NCBI GenBank assembly: GCA_008933995.1
Contig: WARS01000033.1
Coordinates: forward strand, 10,988,287-11,052,286
Source of the DNA: Datnioides undecimradiatus
Lineage: Eukaryota; Chordata; Actinopteri; Lobotiformes; Datnioididae
Reading direction: 5' to 3'
DNA: 64,000 bases
Shown here: piece by piece, positions 13,729 to 26,609 of the stretch
How the letters are laid out: each line of letters begins with the position of its first letter
Position numbering within the stretch: position 1 is the stretch's first letter
Translations under genes and position numbers: made by a program
The notes under the pieces: model-generated
Seen by the model: only the letters and a program-made list of their open reading frames with translations
Databases searched by the model: none
What the model was told of the DNA's origin: nothing

Positions 13729-16700
13729 ACCCTGCAGTCCTTTGCAGGGCATCAACCTTCCCCCACCCAAACCTCAACTCTGTTATCAACTGACCCACAC
13801 TAGAATGAACACACACACACTAGCTGCCCTGAGGTTATTGATAATTGGCAGTCAGTTGGTGCTTTGTGTTGTTACTGTTGTTGGATAAACTGCCTTCACA
13901 TCACACGAGGTGCTTTCATCCCTCTGCTCCTCCAACATGCAGTCGGTGAAAACAACTGCATCAGCTGTTGCTTTAAGGTTTTATCGACTTAATTGCAGTT
14001 TTGCCCATTTAGCCAATGCTTTGTCAGGAGGTAATTAACAGTAACAGGTAGGTGTCTTAGCTAAGCACACTTACTGGCCTGCAGGTAGCAAACAACATTT
14101 TTTTTTAGTGATACAGAGATCCGCAACTACTTTGATCACTGTTAATCACTATAAAGATGATAAATCAAAGGAGCAAACAGAATCAAGCTGACTTTTATTT
14201 CATTCAAATTCAACTTGACTCTGTCTTAAGCCCCTGGTAGTTTGTTAATGACTGCTAATAATTGCCGGGTGAGGGGGCTTATGACAGAGAAAGTTTCAGA
14301 AGCTGCTGTAAACCCATCATTATCAATGACTTTCACTTGGTTCCCCAAACAAATTTGGTAAACTGACTGGTCCCCCTTTGAGATACAACTCACTAAACGA
14401 TGCTTCCTTACCCAGAAATGCAACAGCTGAAGGAACCCTGCTGAATGTATCCTGGTATGTGAGGGTGCACTTCAGCCATCAATCTCAATTTCAGACCAGT
14501 GGTGTTTAGCAAGTGAAGGACATCATTTTTTGATTTAGATTTTACTGATCTGAAGGTTTTCTGGCATGTGTTGCTTCTGTCTGGGTCCAACGACAACAAG
14601 AGAGCAATTTCTGTCAGAGCTTTCTTTATTACGCTCAATTCCTTTGTTTGAACAGGTGCAGCATCTCTGTTTAAAAAGGAATTTATAGGCTGATTTGGCA
14701 CGCTGACTGCGTCTGAGGAAGCGGACCTGACTTTTTCTTATGACGTGGATTTATCAGATCACATCACGAAGAACCTCCACCCAGACCTCAAAGCTCCTTC
14801 CTCACTTGGCAGTGACAGGACAAAGTGTCCAGACGCAGGTCCCACTGTGTCAGCAAGCTGCCTGACGTTTTTTGCATGCAAACCGGTCGTTATGCCAAGG
14901 CCTATTTTAGACATATCTTTGCCATATTACCACGCAGTTAATTTACCAATCAACAGAATGTTTGATGGATTAATCAATCAGGAAACTGATTGTTAGCGCC
15001 TCAAAACTGTCCTAAAATCACCTCTTAGAACTACATCATTTGTCATTTTATTTTCTTGTGAGGTGCTGCTGCCCTTAGACAGAGCAAGGCAAGCTGCTCC
15101 TTTATGCTTAAGTAACAAGGTAAATGGATTAAATTTCATACTGAATGGCATTAACATCATTTCTGACTGACATGACAACAACAAGCACCATAAATGTAGG
15201 ATTTACTGCAGGGATGTTGTGTTGGGTTGCATCAGTCTGGGTACTTACAATAAAAATAATTTAAAAAATGGTTTGCCTACATTTGTGTCAGATGTCCCAC
15301 TGCACTGTGAATCTTGTTGAATTTAACACACAAAGTCAACAAATCGCCAGTTTATTTGGGTGTGAGCCAGCAGGCAGAGTGGGCAAGCGAGCACTCACAC
15401 ATCTACCTCAATTCAATTTTCTCGTCAAGGTTCACTGGGTCACACTGAAGGCACAGAATCACATTTGCCTCATTTTCAGAAAGAGTGAACAGGCTTTAGG
15501 AGGTGAGGCATCGGTTCAGACGAGAAATCTGTTGAACGAAGCTAAACACAGGACTAAATCTCACAGCGATAAACAACCGTGAGTGTGTGTTGGTATAAAT
15601 ACACTTTTCCATTAAAATCTTGTCATATTTTACTTACAGCTCTGAGCCACACCGTGTCCCTTTTCATGTTACAGATGAACACATACACAGACAGAAATGC
15701 AGAAGTGCACGTACACACTCCATCTGACAACAAGACAGGGTAGCTTCACAGGTCACGTCAGACAAATCCAACCTCCTCTTACTACAGATGACAACTTCTT
15801 GTCTAACCAGGCCACAAGGCTGTTCTCTCGTCTTCTGTGCGTGTGTGCGATTGAGGTTGTTACATACCAGCACCTTGCCAGGTACATGTGCTCCTTGACG
15901 AAGACTGATCCAGAGAGCAGGATGTACCAACAGGTAGCGATGCTGTCTGGGCTGGAACAGAGAGAGAGAACACACCGGTGTGAAACACTGCAACGGTCCA
16001 ACACTGCAGTCTGTGTTTCATGACACCTCACAGTCAAATATCAGCTTTGTACCTTTGGTATAAATCTACTCTTTGCAATTTTGTGCAAATTAGCAGCAAG
16101 AAGAAAAGCATATTTTTAAGTGTTAATTAAAGAGAAATGTGCAGTTTTAACAAGTTCAGTGATATCTTTCTGATGAGTCCTGTTTGCTGTCAAAGTAGAT
16201 TTTATGTGGCATGTGTTAAAGTTCAATGATTTGGAGAGCTAAAGTCAAGCTGGGACTGTTCTGTTTATCATGGCTATCCATACATTTGTGACTGAACTGC
16301 TAAAAAAACAATTTAATATATTATTAGTTGACATTTTATCCAACGCTTTGAAAAATGTGGGACTTCTGTAAAAAGAATTGGACACAGAGATCTGAAAGTA
16401 AATATAAAGTGCACATCCGAGCTTTGAATCCCAAGTGCTGCATTTTGCATTAGCGTGAATATATTCTTAGAGCGTCAAGCACTATAGAGCCATGATATAA
16501 TGTGCCATCACTGCAAGGTGGAGCGAATCCATTACAGGCAGGAAGGACTGGAATAAACACTGCTGAAAGAGCCGCAAAGTCTGGTCTGCCATCCAGTATA
16601 GCTGCAACACAATTTCAACACATGGCCTCTGTGATTGTCCATGCCATTTCATGTACACATTTCATCTATTAACCCCAACATTTGCTTTATAATAAGATGG

Positions 16701-19700
16701 GAGCTCATGTCAGCAGAAAGCCATCATCCCTCCAGGACAGACAGTATCTGTGGTTGGTTATGAGTAGGGATACAGACGATGGGAGCAGAGACTGAGTAAT
16801 GTGGAGCATTTCGAGGAGGAGATCAGAGGTGCACCATAGTGGGAAGAGTGACAACTTATGGAAAGATTGTAATGTTTTTGCAACTTATTACCTGAAAAAA
16901 AGACAAGGCAGTTTCTGTGTCATACTAACAATGCAAACAATTTCTAGGTGCATTGAAATAATATGGGTAGAGCGTATTCACTTTCACATCTAGCTGTACC
17001 CTTGTGACAAGGTCACAAACTTTGGACAAAACACAGGGTTACATATCTACAAGGTGACACAGCATGACAGCTACAACAGCTACACAGAGGTTTTCATTGA
17101 AGAACTTAATCACCATCTGATTAATGATGTCATCACAAAAGGGTTTTCTCCATCAGACTTTTTTTAACTTTTAAAACACAGACCTCCATTTACATCATGA
17201 TTATACTTAGTCTATTTAAATTATGGTGCAGTGCATAAAACTGATGCCATCTTTCATCCATGGTAAGTCAGTGACAAATTACTTACATCCAGCTTGGAGC
17301 TGCAGGATTGACCACAGGTTGTGTAAAGGAAATTAAGATTTAAAATATGGGTGTTAAGATAAAATCTGTGAACTGTGCTGATTAAATTCTTCATATAAAA
17401 TGAATGAAATCGAATAATAATGCCGTATTCCTATGGTGTACTCACTTTTGTGCAGGTGAATGTTCAAAGTTGTGAATGCATTTGTTCACATTGTTCTTTG
17501 GGCTGATTTGTTTTCTTCATTATGTCATTTTGGAAAACTAAAGCATAACCATGTTAATTTTAGATGAGAGTGACATAATGCAATCAACCCACTGCATCTC
17601 AGGTGTAAGTCTGGTGTTGATCTGAATGCAAGCTGCCTGATGTGATTAGGAACAGCTTTTTATTTCCCAGTTATTTTCTTCTTTTGTTGAGTAGTTTTTT
17701 AAATCAAGTTCTGAAACTCAAACTCAGAAATTTCATAAAAGACGATACTTGGTCTACACACTGAAGCTGAAAATAAATGGAAAAAATACAATTTCTTTAA
17801 TTGGTTTGGGGGAAAATGATGGCAATATGCGCAAAAAAGATTTTTTGTGGAATTGTACAATAAATACAGTACAATATAATTAACCCTCTATATGGTTTAA
17901 ACACTTTTGCTGCGGTTCTGCAAAAAAGAGGCAATAATGTTGACTGTAAGAAGCAAATGGAGGAACTCCAAAAAGTGATCTCACCATGGTGCAGAGCGAA
18001 AGACAAGAAAAAGCAAACTGTAAGCTGGTTAAACTTACTCAAGGTAAACATGAAGTCATGTTGAACTCCTCAAAAATGTGGATCTGCAGATTTTTGCGTT
18101 TGAAGATACATTTGGCGATTGGGAATGTTAAGGAAACTTTATAAATTAACCAACTAATTGAAAAATAACTGACAAATTACACACAAAATTATTATTAGCT
18201 GCAGTCCCACTACTTCAAGATTATTGAACGTTGTAGAGGGACGATCAACATAATCATGTTGGAAATAAGAAAGAACCTATTTGGTTCTTGTTGTATTGTT
18301 GGGGTTTAACTGAGGCCAACGTGATTAACTTCTAATACGGTTTCATAGGAGAGACCTTGATTGCTTTCATCCGTTGTCTGTAGTGTGTGTGTTTGTGTGT
18401 GTTTTGTGTGCATAACAGCTGACTAATTGGACATGGCAGGCGCTTTGCTCTGGGTTAAGGTACTTAAGACTAGCCCCTGGTAGAGAGACACGGGATCGTA
18501 TTGGTGAGAGAGAGTTTGTGTGTTTATGTGATGGCAAATTAAACTCCTGAGTGTCTAATGTGATTCTAGCGAGCATGACAATACATCACCAGCATGTGAA
18601 GCTTCTCTCTTATCCTTTCATCCATCTCTGTCCTCCCTCTGCCTCTCACACTTCCTCCACATCCTCACCTCATCCCTCTTTTACATCACTTCAAATTCTT
18701 CATTTCTCCCCCTCCATTGTTTTGTCTCTCCTCACTCTCGACATTGCAATCCGTTCCTCCTCCTTCCTTATTAGCATATTCCCCTCCTGTTTTCCCCGCA
18801 GTCCTCTCCTCTCATGTCCTCTCTTTAAATATGCCTTCTTACATCTCTGCTGCCACTTCCACGCTTCTCATCTCATCATCCACCTTCTCCTTCTAATCAG
18901 ACTTCCTCTCTCTGCAAATCGACACTGCGTATGATGCCGAATGACTTATGTTTACCATCTGACTCATCCATCTCGGTGTCCATTCACCAACACATCCTGA
19001 CAGACAGGCCATCAGCCAGTCAATCAGCATTACTAGTGCTAGATCTTTGATCACACAATGGTAATTTAACCCTTAAAAACCAAAAGACTTGAGCTCTAAC
19101 TGGGTTTGAAGCATTATTTTAATGCATCTTTAACACAAATGTTTCCTTGTATTAATTTTTTCTTGCATAGTTTTGAACTCTGAAACTTAGGAATATGTCT
19201 ATACTAAACAAGGCGCTGCTTGAACTGATCATAAGTAGATGACAACTGTTTAACTCAGATTGAGGATATCTGTTTCATGCCTTTTCAAAGAATATCATCT
19301 TATTATCAAAGAAAATCTCATTAAAAGATGAAAACCAACAATAGACTGAAAACAGCTGTATCAGAGGTTGATACATCTTATTTTTGCGTGGCATAGAGCT
19401 CCAAAGACCAAGATTAGTCCAGATAGTTTAAAATATGTACACATTCCATTAAAGGCAATGAGAAATGCTGAACAATGCCGTTTCCAGCTGTTGATTCTAA
19501 ATAACTATTATATTTTGTCATTAAATCAGTGAGTACATCTGAGGCCTGTTTTAGAAGATTTAGTTCTTAGTGCCACTGAAGGGGCCCATTTCATCTCTTT
19601 CCATCAATCTTGTTGGACAGTTCTGAGAAATAGTGCTTTTTTTTCTTTTTAATAGGATTCGGTGGCAACAATAAAGCAGAATATCACAGCCTTATAGTTT

Positions 19701-22700
19701 AACACTGCATTAAAGACCAAGTTTAAGACAAAACAATCCACACATGACATTAAGCTTGGGAAATAGGAGTTATAAGAAGATAAATGGGAACTATAAAAGG
19801 TGGAGAACAGTTTTTATGAGTCACATTACAGAAACAGTAAAATCAAAACAATAAAATCCCCACTTTGTGGCAGCAATCTGGCTGGACATGCAAATCCCAC
19901 CTTTTCAGATTACATCTAAATGCCTGATGTGTCTAGTAGCACTGATTAAGGTAACAGTAGTTGCGTTAGGAGAGACTCGCACTTTTGCTCCAACTGCAAC
20001 TCACTGTTGTTTTTCCAGCCTATGAAGTGCAAATGTTAAAGATTCTGTGATTGTGAAGTACAACACTGTAGAAAAATATGGCGAAGCTTTCACTGGGTAA
20101 ATACTTGGGTATACATAACTCATAAAACTCATATTTGAATAAATGAAGCTTTTCTCAGCAGCATTCATATTTGAATAAAAAAAGTGCAGCATAACATAGC
20201 AGAGTGCTTCCTGCTTAGCATAGGAACTTGTACTTACTAGAACAGGATGCGGTTTGCTTCATGTCTCTCATACCTGGCCGAGGTACACATCGACCTGAGA
20301 CAGAAAGGCAGAGATGTTAACTTTTCCTCTCCAAAAACATTGCTAATACATTTTGAGCTCTCACAATCCATCATGCATCCATCCTTAAAAAAATATTTTT
20401 TTTCTAAAGGCGCCGAGCTCTCCCGTTTTAGACACCATCATTACTGTCTGTCAGCTCAGAGTGTTAAAGTGACACACTACTCAATTTCTGGCTGCAGCCC
20501 AACCTACATTTTCATTTTCTTTGGTCTGAGTTGGAGCAGAATTTTGATGCATCTTTGGTCGATTGGACCCAAATCTGAGAAAACCAGGGTTTGTAAACAC
20601 GAGTCAAATGGCTTCAAATGCAAAGTAGATTGATAATTGAACAGAGCTTTGATAGCACACTATGAAGTTTGGATCATTTATTTACAAAGCATGATAAACT
20701 GCTGTCTATCAGATGTATGTCGATGTCTCTTTGTGTCCCTAAAACCCCCTGTGAAACCATTTCTTATAAATGGTTCAGATCATTACCTCTGACCATACGA
20801 AGAGGGCTCACTGCCACGATTTAATGTGAACACTCTTGTTGAAATGCCATTGTCGTCACCTGCTTAACGGAGTCAAACTAACAAACAAAACATTCCAGAC
20901 TTAAGGCGGAACATTTCAAACATGTATGGTATGAACGTATAAATGTCAGCCTCAGTGTCCTCTGAATAATGAAGTCAGAGTGGAAAACCAACCAGGGCCA
21001 TGGGGTATTTGCAAAAAATATTCAAAGCACTTTCAAACCTGTTTGGGCAGGGTGTGCCACATATAACGCGTCATGTAGAAAGGCTGCCTAAAGGCTACTC
21101 TGAAGTTAGATTGGTGAACTGACACTGCGAGTGGCACCTTGTTTAACAGCAGCAAATCAAAACTAAAAGATACATCAGGAGTCAGGAGTAAAACTGAATT
21201 TCGGTTTTAGTGAAATGAAAGTGACTCACCTTAGCTGATGTTCCCTCAGGTGAGAGAGGACGTCCATGTGGTAGAGGTGGCAGTAGATGGTGTGCAGATC
21301 CTGCAGGACAGAAATACAATCAAGTTAATATTAATGAACACCATGCAGCCATCCAACAAGATCTCAGGCCTCCGCACACAAAAGATCAACACGCTTACAC
21401 ATGGTGCTCTGTGGTGACCTGTGCCACTGGCAAGAAGAAGCAACATTCCTTGCCATCTCAAACAATAAATATTTTGTTTAGTATGTGAAATCTGCAAATT
21501 GTTAAAAGTGTATTTAGTACTGCGACAGTGAAACCAGTGAAAGTTTATTGTTTGGAGTGTGCAGGATGTCTCAGCACAGTATAAATCACACGGAGTGCAG
21601 TACTTTGACAGGGGCCACTTGGACTATGCCAAACGCTGCCTATCAAATTGACACCCTCAAACCAGACAGGCAGGCATACCACTTATGTATGCACATGACA
21701 GCAGTGAGACAAGCACAGATATATCCACCCACGGCCTTAAAATAGTACACTATCAGGGCCAGCTGTCAAAACATTAAGAGGCTACAGAGTGTTTGTGTGA
21801 AGGGAACAGCTTCATATAAGCATCTGTAGGATCAAACAAACACAGTGGCTACTGAGGCCACAGGGCAACTAGTTTTAACAGGTGGACCGCACAGCTGACT
21901 GGTTGTGGACACACACATGCTGACACACACAAAGACACACAGACACTGGCCAGTTCATTGCAAAGATCAACACGTGTTTTTTTTCCCTAAGGAAATATGC
22001 TCTGTTTTCTATTCCAGTCTAACTGACGGTATACAGTAAACATTCAATGCTTTCAAGTACTATTCTCCTTATTAATGTGTGATATTTTATGTTTTAACAG
22101 GCCACAGTAAATCCTCAGGTTAAAGTAACACTTTGACATTTGGGGAACCTTCCTTTCTTGACAAACACTAGATGAGGGCATTGACACCACCTTCATGTCT
22201 GACTGATAATAATGTAAGGCTAGCACTAGAAGATGGCTAACTCAGCTTAGCACAAAGGAGGCTAGCCTGACTATGTCCAAAGCAAACAAACATCCTTCTG
22301 CTAGCACTAGCTTAGTACATCTACATCAATGTACCATTTCACAGGGCAGAACCAGTAAGTTCCCTAAGTCTCCTTTGGTTACCTGGCAACTGGTCCTGGC
22401 CTTTGGACAGAGGTTAGCTTCCGTGCTTCCAATTTAGCTTATGCTAAGCTACGTTGTTATTCACGATTAGGCTGCTAAGATCATAGTGATATCAATGCCA
22501 AGAAAGTGAATAAGCATAACATTTCCAAAATGCCAGACCTTAAACTAAAGTTTAAACCTAAATCAACACATTTGACTCTCCAACATGTTTGTATCATCTG
22601 TTGTAGCCACTGTAGTTTAATCATCGTGCAATCATATTTCCTATACCAGTGAACTGACCTGAAACAGGAAAAAAAAGGCTGCCCCTCACAATCATCCCCC

Positions 22701-25378
22701 TTTTAGGACAAGGCCAACCCACAGCTGCAGTTTAGCAAGAGGGCACAAAAAATTGGGACAGCTGCGCTTCCCTAATCTGAAAGTAATAAATCAGAAAATC
22801 CCCAGAGCACAAATTCATATTTGTAGTGTGTTGCCTTTGTTGGAACACCATTTCCTCACTACCAGTTTTGTTTACACAGTGCTTAAGCAGAATGAGGATT
22901 TGTTTGAAATCATTGTCAAAAGTTTCATACAAATACTGACAGCCAGACATAACGTTTACGTGTATTTTGAGGTCGTGTAACTCACATTTATCAAAGATAA
23001 ACACAAATGTAGAGAAATTAAGTGAGTAATTAGGACTGATTCATTTTAACATGCAACAACAGCTGTGTTTTCTTTTATAAATCAGACATTTTAATACAGT
23101 TTCGTTAAGGTTGTAAGCGGTGTCAGAGATATTCTAACATTTAATTATAACATGAATAAATAAAAGTAAACCAGTGAAGTATCACAGCACAATAATAGCA
23201 AAACAATAGAATCAATAGAGCACAGAGAGAAAGCAAAAGAGAAAGAGACATGCCTTTGTGAAAGCATACAGTAGTTTCTGGTGTGTGAGTGTGTGTGTAC
23301 TAGTAAACTGAGTCAAGCAGTGGGAGCCAGCGGAAGCAGAGATGTACACTTGGGACAGGGGAGCCTTTAATGCAATGAACCAACGCACCTCTGATGTGTT
23401 GTTGGCTCTGTCTGATACGAGAAGGAAGGAAGGAGGAGAGGGAAAGTACAAATGAAGGGAAAGAGAGAAAGAGGAAGATGTAGAAAGGGGGGAGTGTGCA
23501 AGCACTCAGACAAAGGAAAATACCATGAGAGAAAGACAGCAACCAGAGAAGGAGACAGGGATTAAACATGAGAGACATAAAGCTGAAAAACTAAATCAGA
23601 TGACCACCAGTTGACCTGGTGCGTCCCTGCACCAGTCATTCAACTTAGTTCAACATCGTCACCGGTAATTTACGTACAGCACATCTTCATTTATGATTTG
23701 TTTATCCTACGTTTGTTTACAACAAGATATGCCCAACCTAAATCCTAAAACTGATGCTGCAGTTGGTATAGAAGTTGCAGTTTCCATTGCATCTATATTT
23801 GACCAGCGTCAGTGACAGTGAGCCCTGCAAACCCTGCCACTAAAGTTCCTGAGTTAGTGGAAAGTAGCAGAGACTGTTTTAGCACCTGGAAATGTCTCAT
23901 TGGAACTGCATTTTGTCTTTGGTTCCTCTGGACAAATTATTCCATAGTTCCTAAAAAGGTTCTTGGTCCCCTGGGAAACATCTTGTGATGGACTATCCAG
24001 AATAAAGTTATAACCTGAAAAAGATAAACTGCTCCTGTCACTAGAGTTAAAACGCAGGGTGTTTTAATTCACTGAGTCTTTCATACATTCAGTCTTTTGA
24101 CTCGATATATCTGATTACTGTAAAGAGGAACCTGCTTAGTTCCCCCTAAGATGAAAGTACAAGCTCCTCAAGACACTGATGACTGGGCAATCCGCCTCAG
24201 TCATTTAAATAAGAGTTAAATGCTGAAGGACAGAGAGCTTGACCTGGCCACCCGCTTCACAGCGAGAGCGGTAACCTCCATTTACTGATCCTGAGGCAGA
24301 AGCAGCGAGCAGAGAGCGGCCGTGGAAAAGCCTGGCTCGCTGTGGTGAACTATATTGGAACTATATTGACTTTAAATCGCAGTTTAACTGGGTTAGTGAG
24401 CGCAACAAACTGCTGCAGTAAGCACTTCTGTCATGCTGCTGAGCATGCATGTGTGTGTACGCATGTGTATGTACAGTAAGTGTGTGTATGTCAGGACATA
24501 CGCGCCTGAGGCAACAGGCTATCACAGGGGATCAGATTAGGCGAGACAGCCCCCCCCCTTTCAAATACACACCTCCACCCTGGGTTCCATTAAATACTCT
24601 GCCTGATTCAAAGAGACACAGTGGTACCAACCACATTATTTCACTGACACTATTTATAATGTGGCCCCTGTGGCACGTTGGAGGCAATAATACAGAAATG
24701 TCCCACATGACTACCTAAGACACAGATCTATTATGCAACAAACCTCTGCTGAACAGTGAACAGTTCACTTGATGTTTGACCTTCAATGCGCACAAAAATA
24801 GCAAAGTATGTTTTCACATTCGCCGGCTGAGAACATTTCTCTGTGTGCACCTTTAAGTAATATCACAACTAGATAAAACACTAAGCTGACAAGAGGCTGG
24901 AACTTGCAAATATTAGCTAAAACAACCATTAGTTAATTATCAGAATTGTGGTCAATTACCCCTAACCGGGCCTCGACGTCAGCTGTTGACCACAATTGTT
25001 TCTGGCTTTTACTTTGACTTGTTGGTGACTCTGTCTGAACCAAAACGTGACACATACATTCTACTACTGGTCTTTAAAGGGAGGCACTGCAGCAGAAATA
25101 GGAATACACCCACTGAAAATACATATAACATTTAGCAAACATAAGGATTTCTTTAGTGGCACAGTCCTTAAACAACATACGTGTTACTGCCACTACTACT
25201 ACACACATCCACGAAGCCAACTGTCCCCCTTTTCATGTATTGATTAGTGTAAAGCAGGTCATCAATAGGCCCAGACAGACAGATAGCAGGATGTCCGAGG
25301 AGGGGATCTCTGCCTTGTCGTTTCAATCGGTGGTCTCCCAGAGAGAGGATGGTAATGTGATCGCTCTGCCGCCCATGC

Positions 25379-25416
<38 letters not shown>

Positions 25417-26577
25417 CTCACTGTGCCTTAAACATGTATATACACTGCTTGGAATGAACTGAGGGTGTGGTGGCTGTGGTCTAGTTTTTGGTGGCCTACA
25501 CTGGGGAAACGATCCCCATATTTTTATGGAGTAGTGGCAGTCCACATATCTATTCCGCAGTGGTGCCTCCACTCCCAGCCCACATAGAAAACCGAACCCA
25601 AATGTAATTAAAATTTGACCGACACACAATCTTGTTTTTGTTGTGCAATGCAAACGGGATTCAAGTTTAGAAGCTGTTTTCCCAGACAGTAATTCCAAGT
25701 GATTTCCAATGCGCCCGTTCCAACAAGAGTTGCTTTGTTTTAACACACAAACACACCAGCAGACACAACAAGAATCTACTAAAAATCATCTCTTTTCACC
25801 TGTCAGGGGAATAAATCTGACATATGTCGACATATCTTTACAGTTTACATCTAGGTTTACATGTGTCAACTGTCAAAGCCATGAGCTTCATGTCATTAAA
25901 CTCAAGCACACGTGCTGCGCATTGTTGTCTCATTGTTCTCCCTCAGGACAGCACAGGACAGAGGCGTAACCCTCCTCAGTGACTTCTGAACTTTGGCCCG
26001 TACTCCCCAGAGGCTCGTGCGGTGGCTTGATGACCCCATCTGTGATTAGGACGTCACAAACTCAGGAGAGACATCCATTAAGTCACCACCAGCTGAGGCT
26101 GGAGCATTTCATTTAAATCAATATGATCTTGTCGAAATCAAACAGCCGGAAAACGTACTTTTTGACAATGAGATGCAATTCAAATCAATTCTTAAATTAC
26201 ACATTTTGATCCTGGTTGTGACTGAGGTACCGAAATAGCTGAATGTTTCCCAGAATCTGTGCTCAATTATGACATATTTTTATATATTATAGTAATATTA
26301 CTCATGAGTGCTATGTTAGTCAGAGCATCAAAACAAAGACACCAAGTTACATTTGTCAGTACTCAGATTTTCTCACTGCAGTTGCACATGAGCAGAATCA
26401 AACTAAATCAAGAGAAAAAGGCTGTTACTCTAAACAGCTGAAGGTGCGGTGTTTGCACTGAATGCAGAAATATCTAAAAATCGAGTCTAATCTCATCCTC
26501 GGAGGTGTGGCTGTCAGACGACTAGTAAGACAAATGGAGCTGATCAGTGATGCTCTGTGCCTGCTGTGCTTGTCCCG

Positions 26578-26609
<32 letters not shown>

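Larger units (their letters stand above)
6159..15867 (-). other. rapgef6 intron 4 (9.7 kb), rich in microsatellites
   Basis: Donor GTATGT, acceptor CTCCCTACAG. It contains a long C/T-rich tract on the plus strand (about 7590-7960), GT/CA repeats (9313-9364, 11288-11329, 13407-13440, 13541-13622, 13693-13726) and a TGTC repeat (13359-13388). No coding signal is seen outside low-complexity frames. Confidence 0.88.
15952..20237 (-). other. rapgef6 intron 3 (4.3 kb)
   Basis: Donor GTAAGT, acceptor CTGTTCCAG. It contains a pyrimidine-rich stretch on the plus strand (about 18600-18920), a MITE-end fragment (about 18145-18212) and a TG-rich patch (18378-18412). No coding signal is seen. Confidence 0.88.

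Noticed and set aside
13145-13816. A 223-codon minus-strand frame and its neighbours rich in CVCV/HTHT
   Set aside because: These frames translate CA/GT and TGTC microsatellites. They have no protein character and lie within rapgef6 intron 4.
18551-18934. A 127-codon plus-strand frame
   Set aside because: Pyrimidine-rich low complexity, no motif, inside rapgef6 intron 3.
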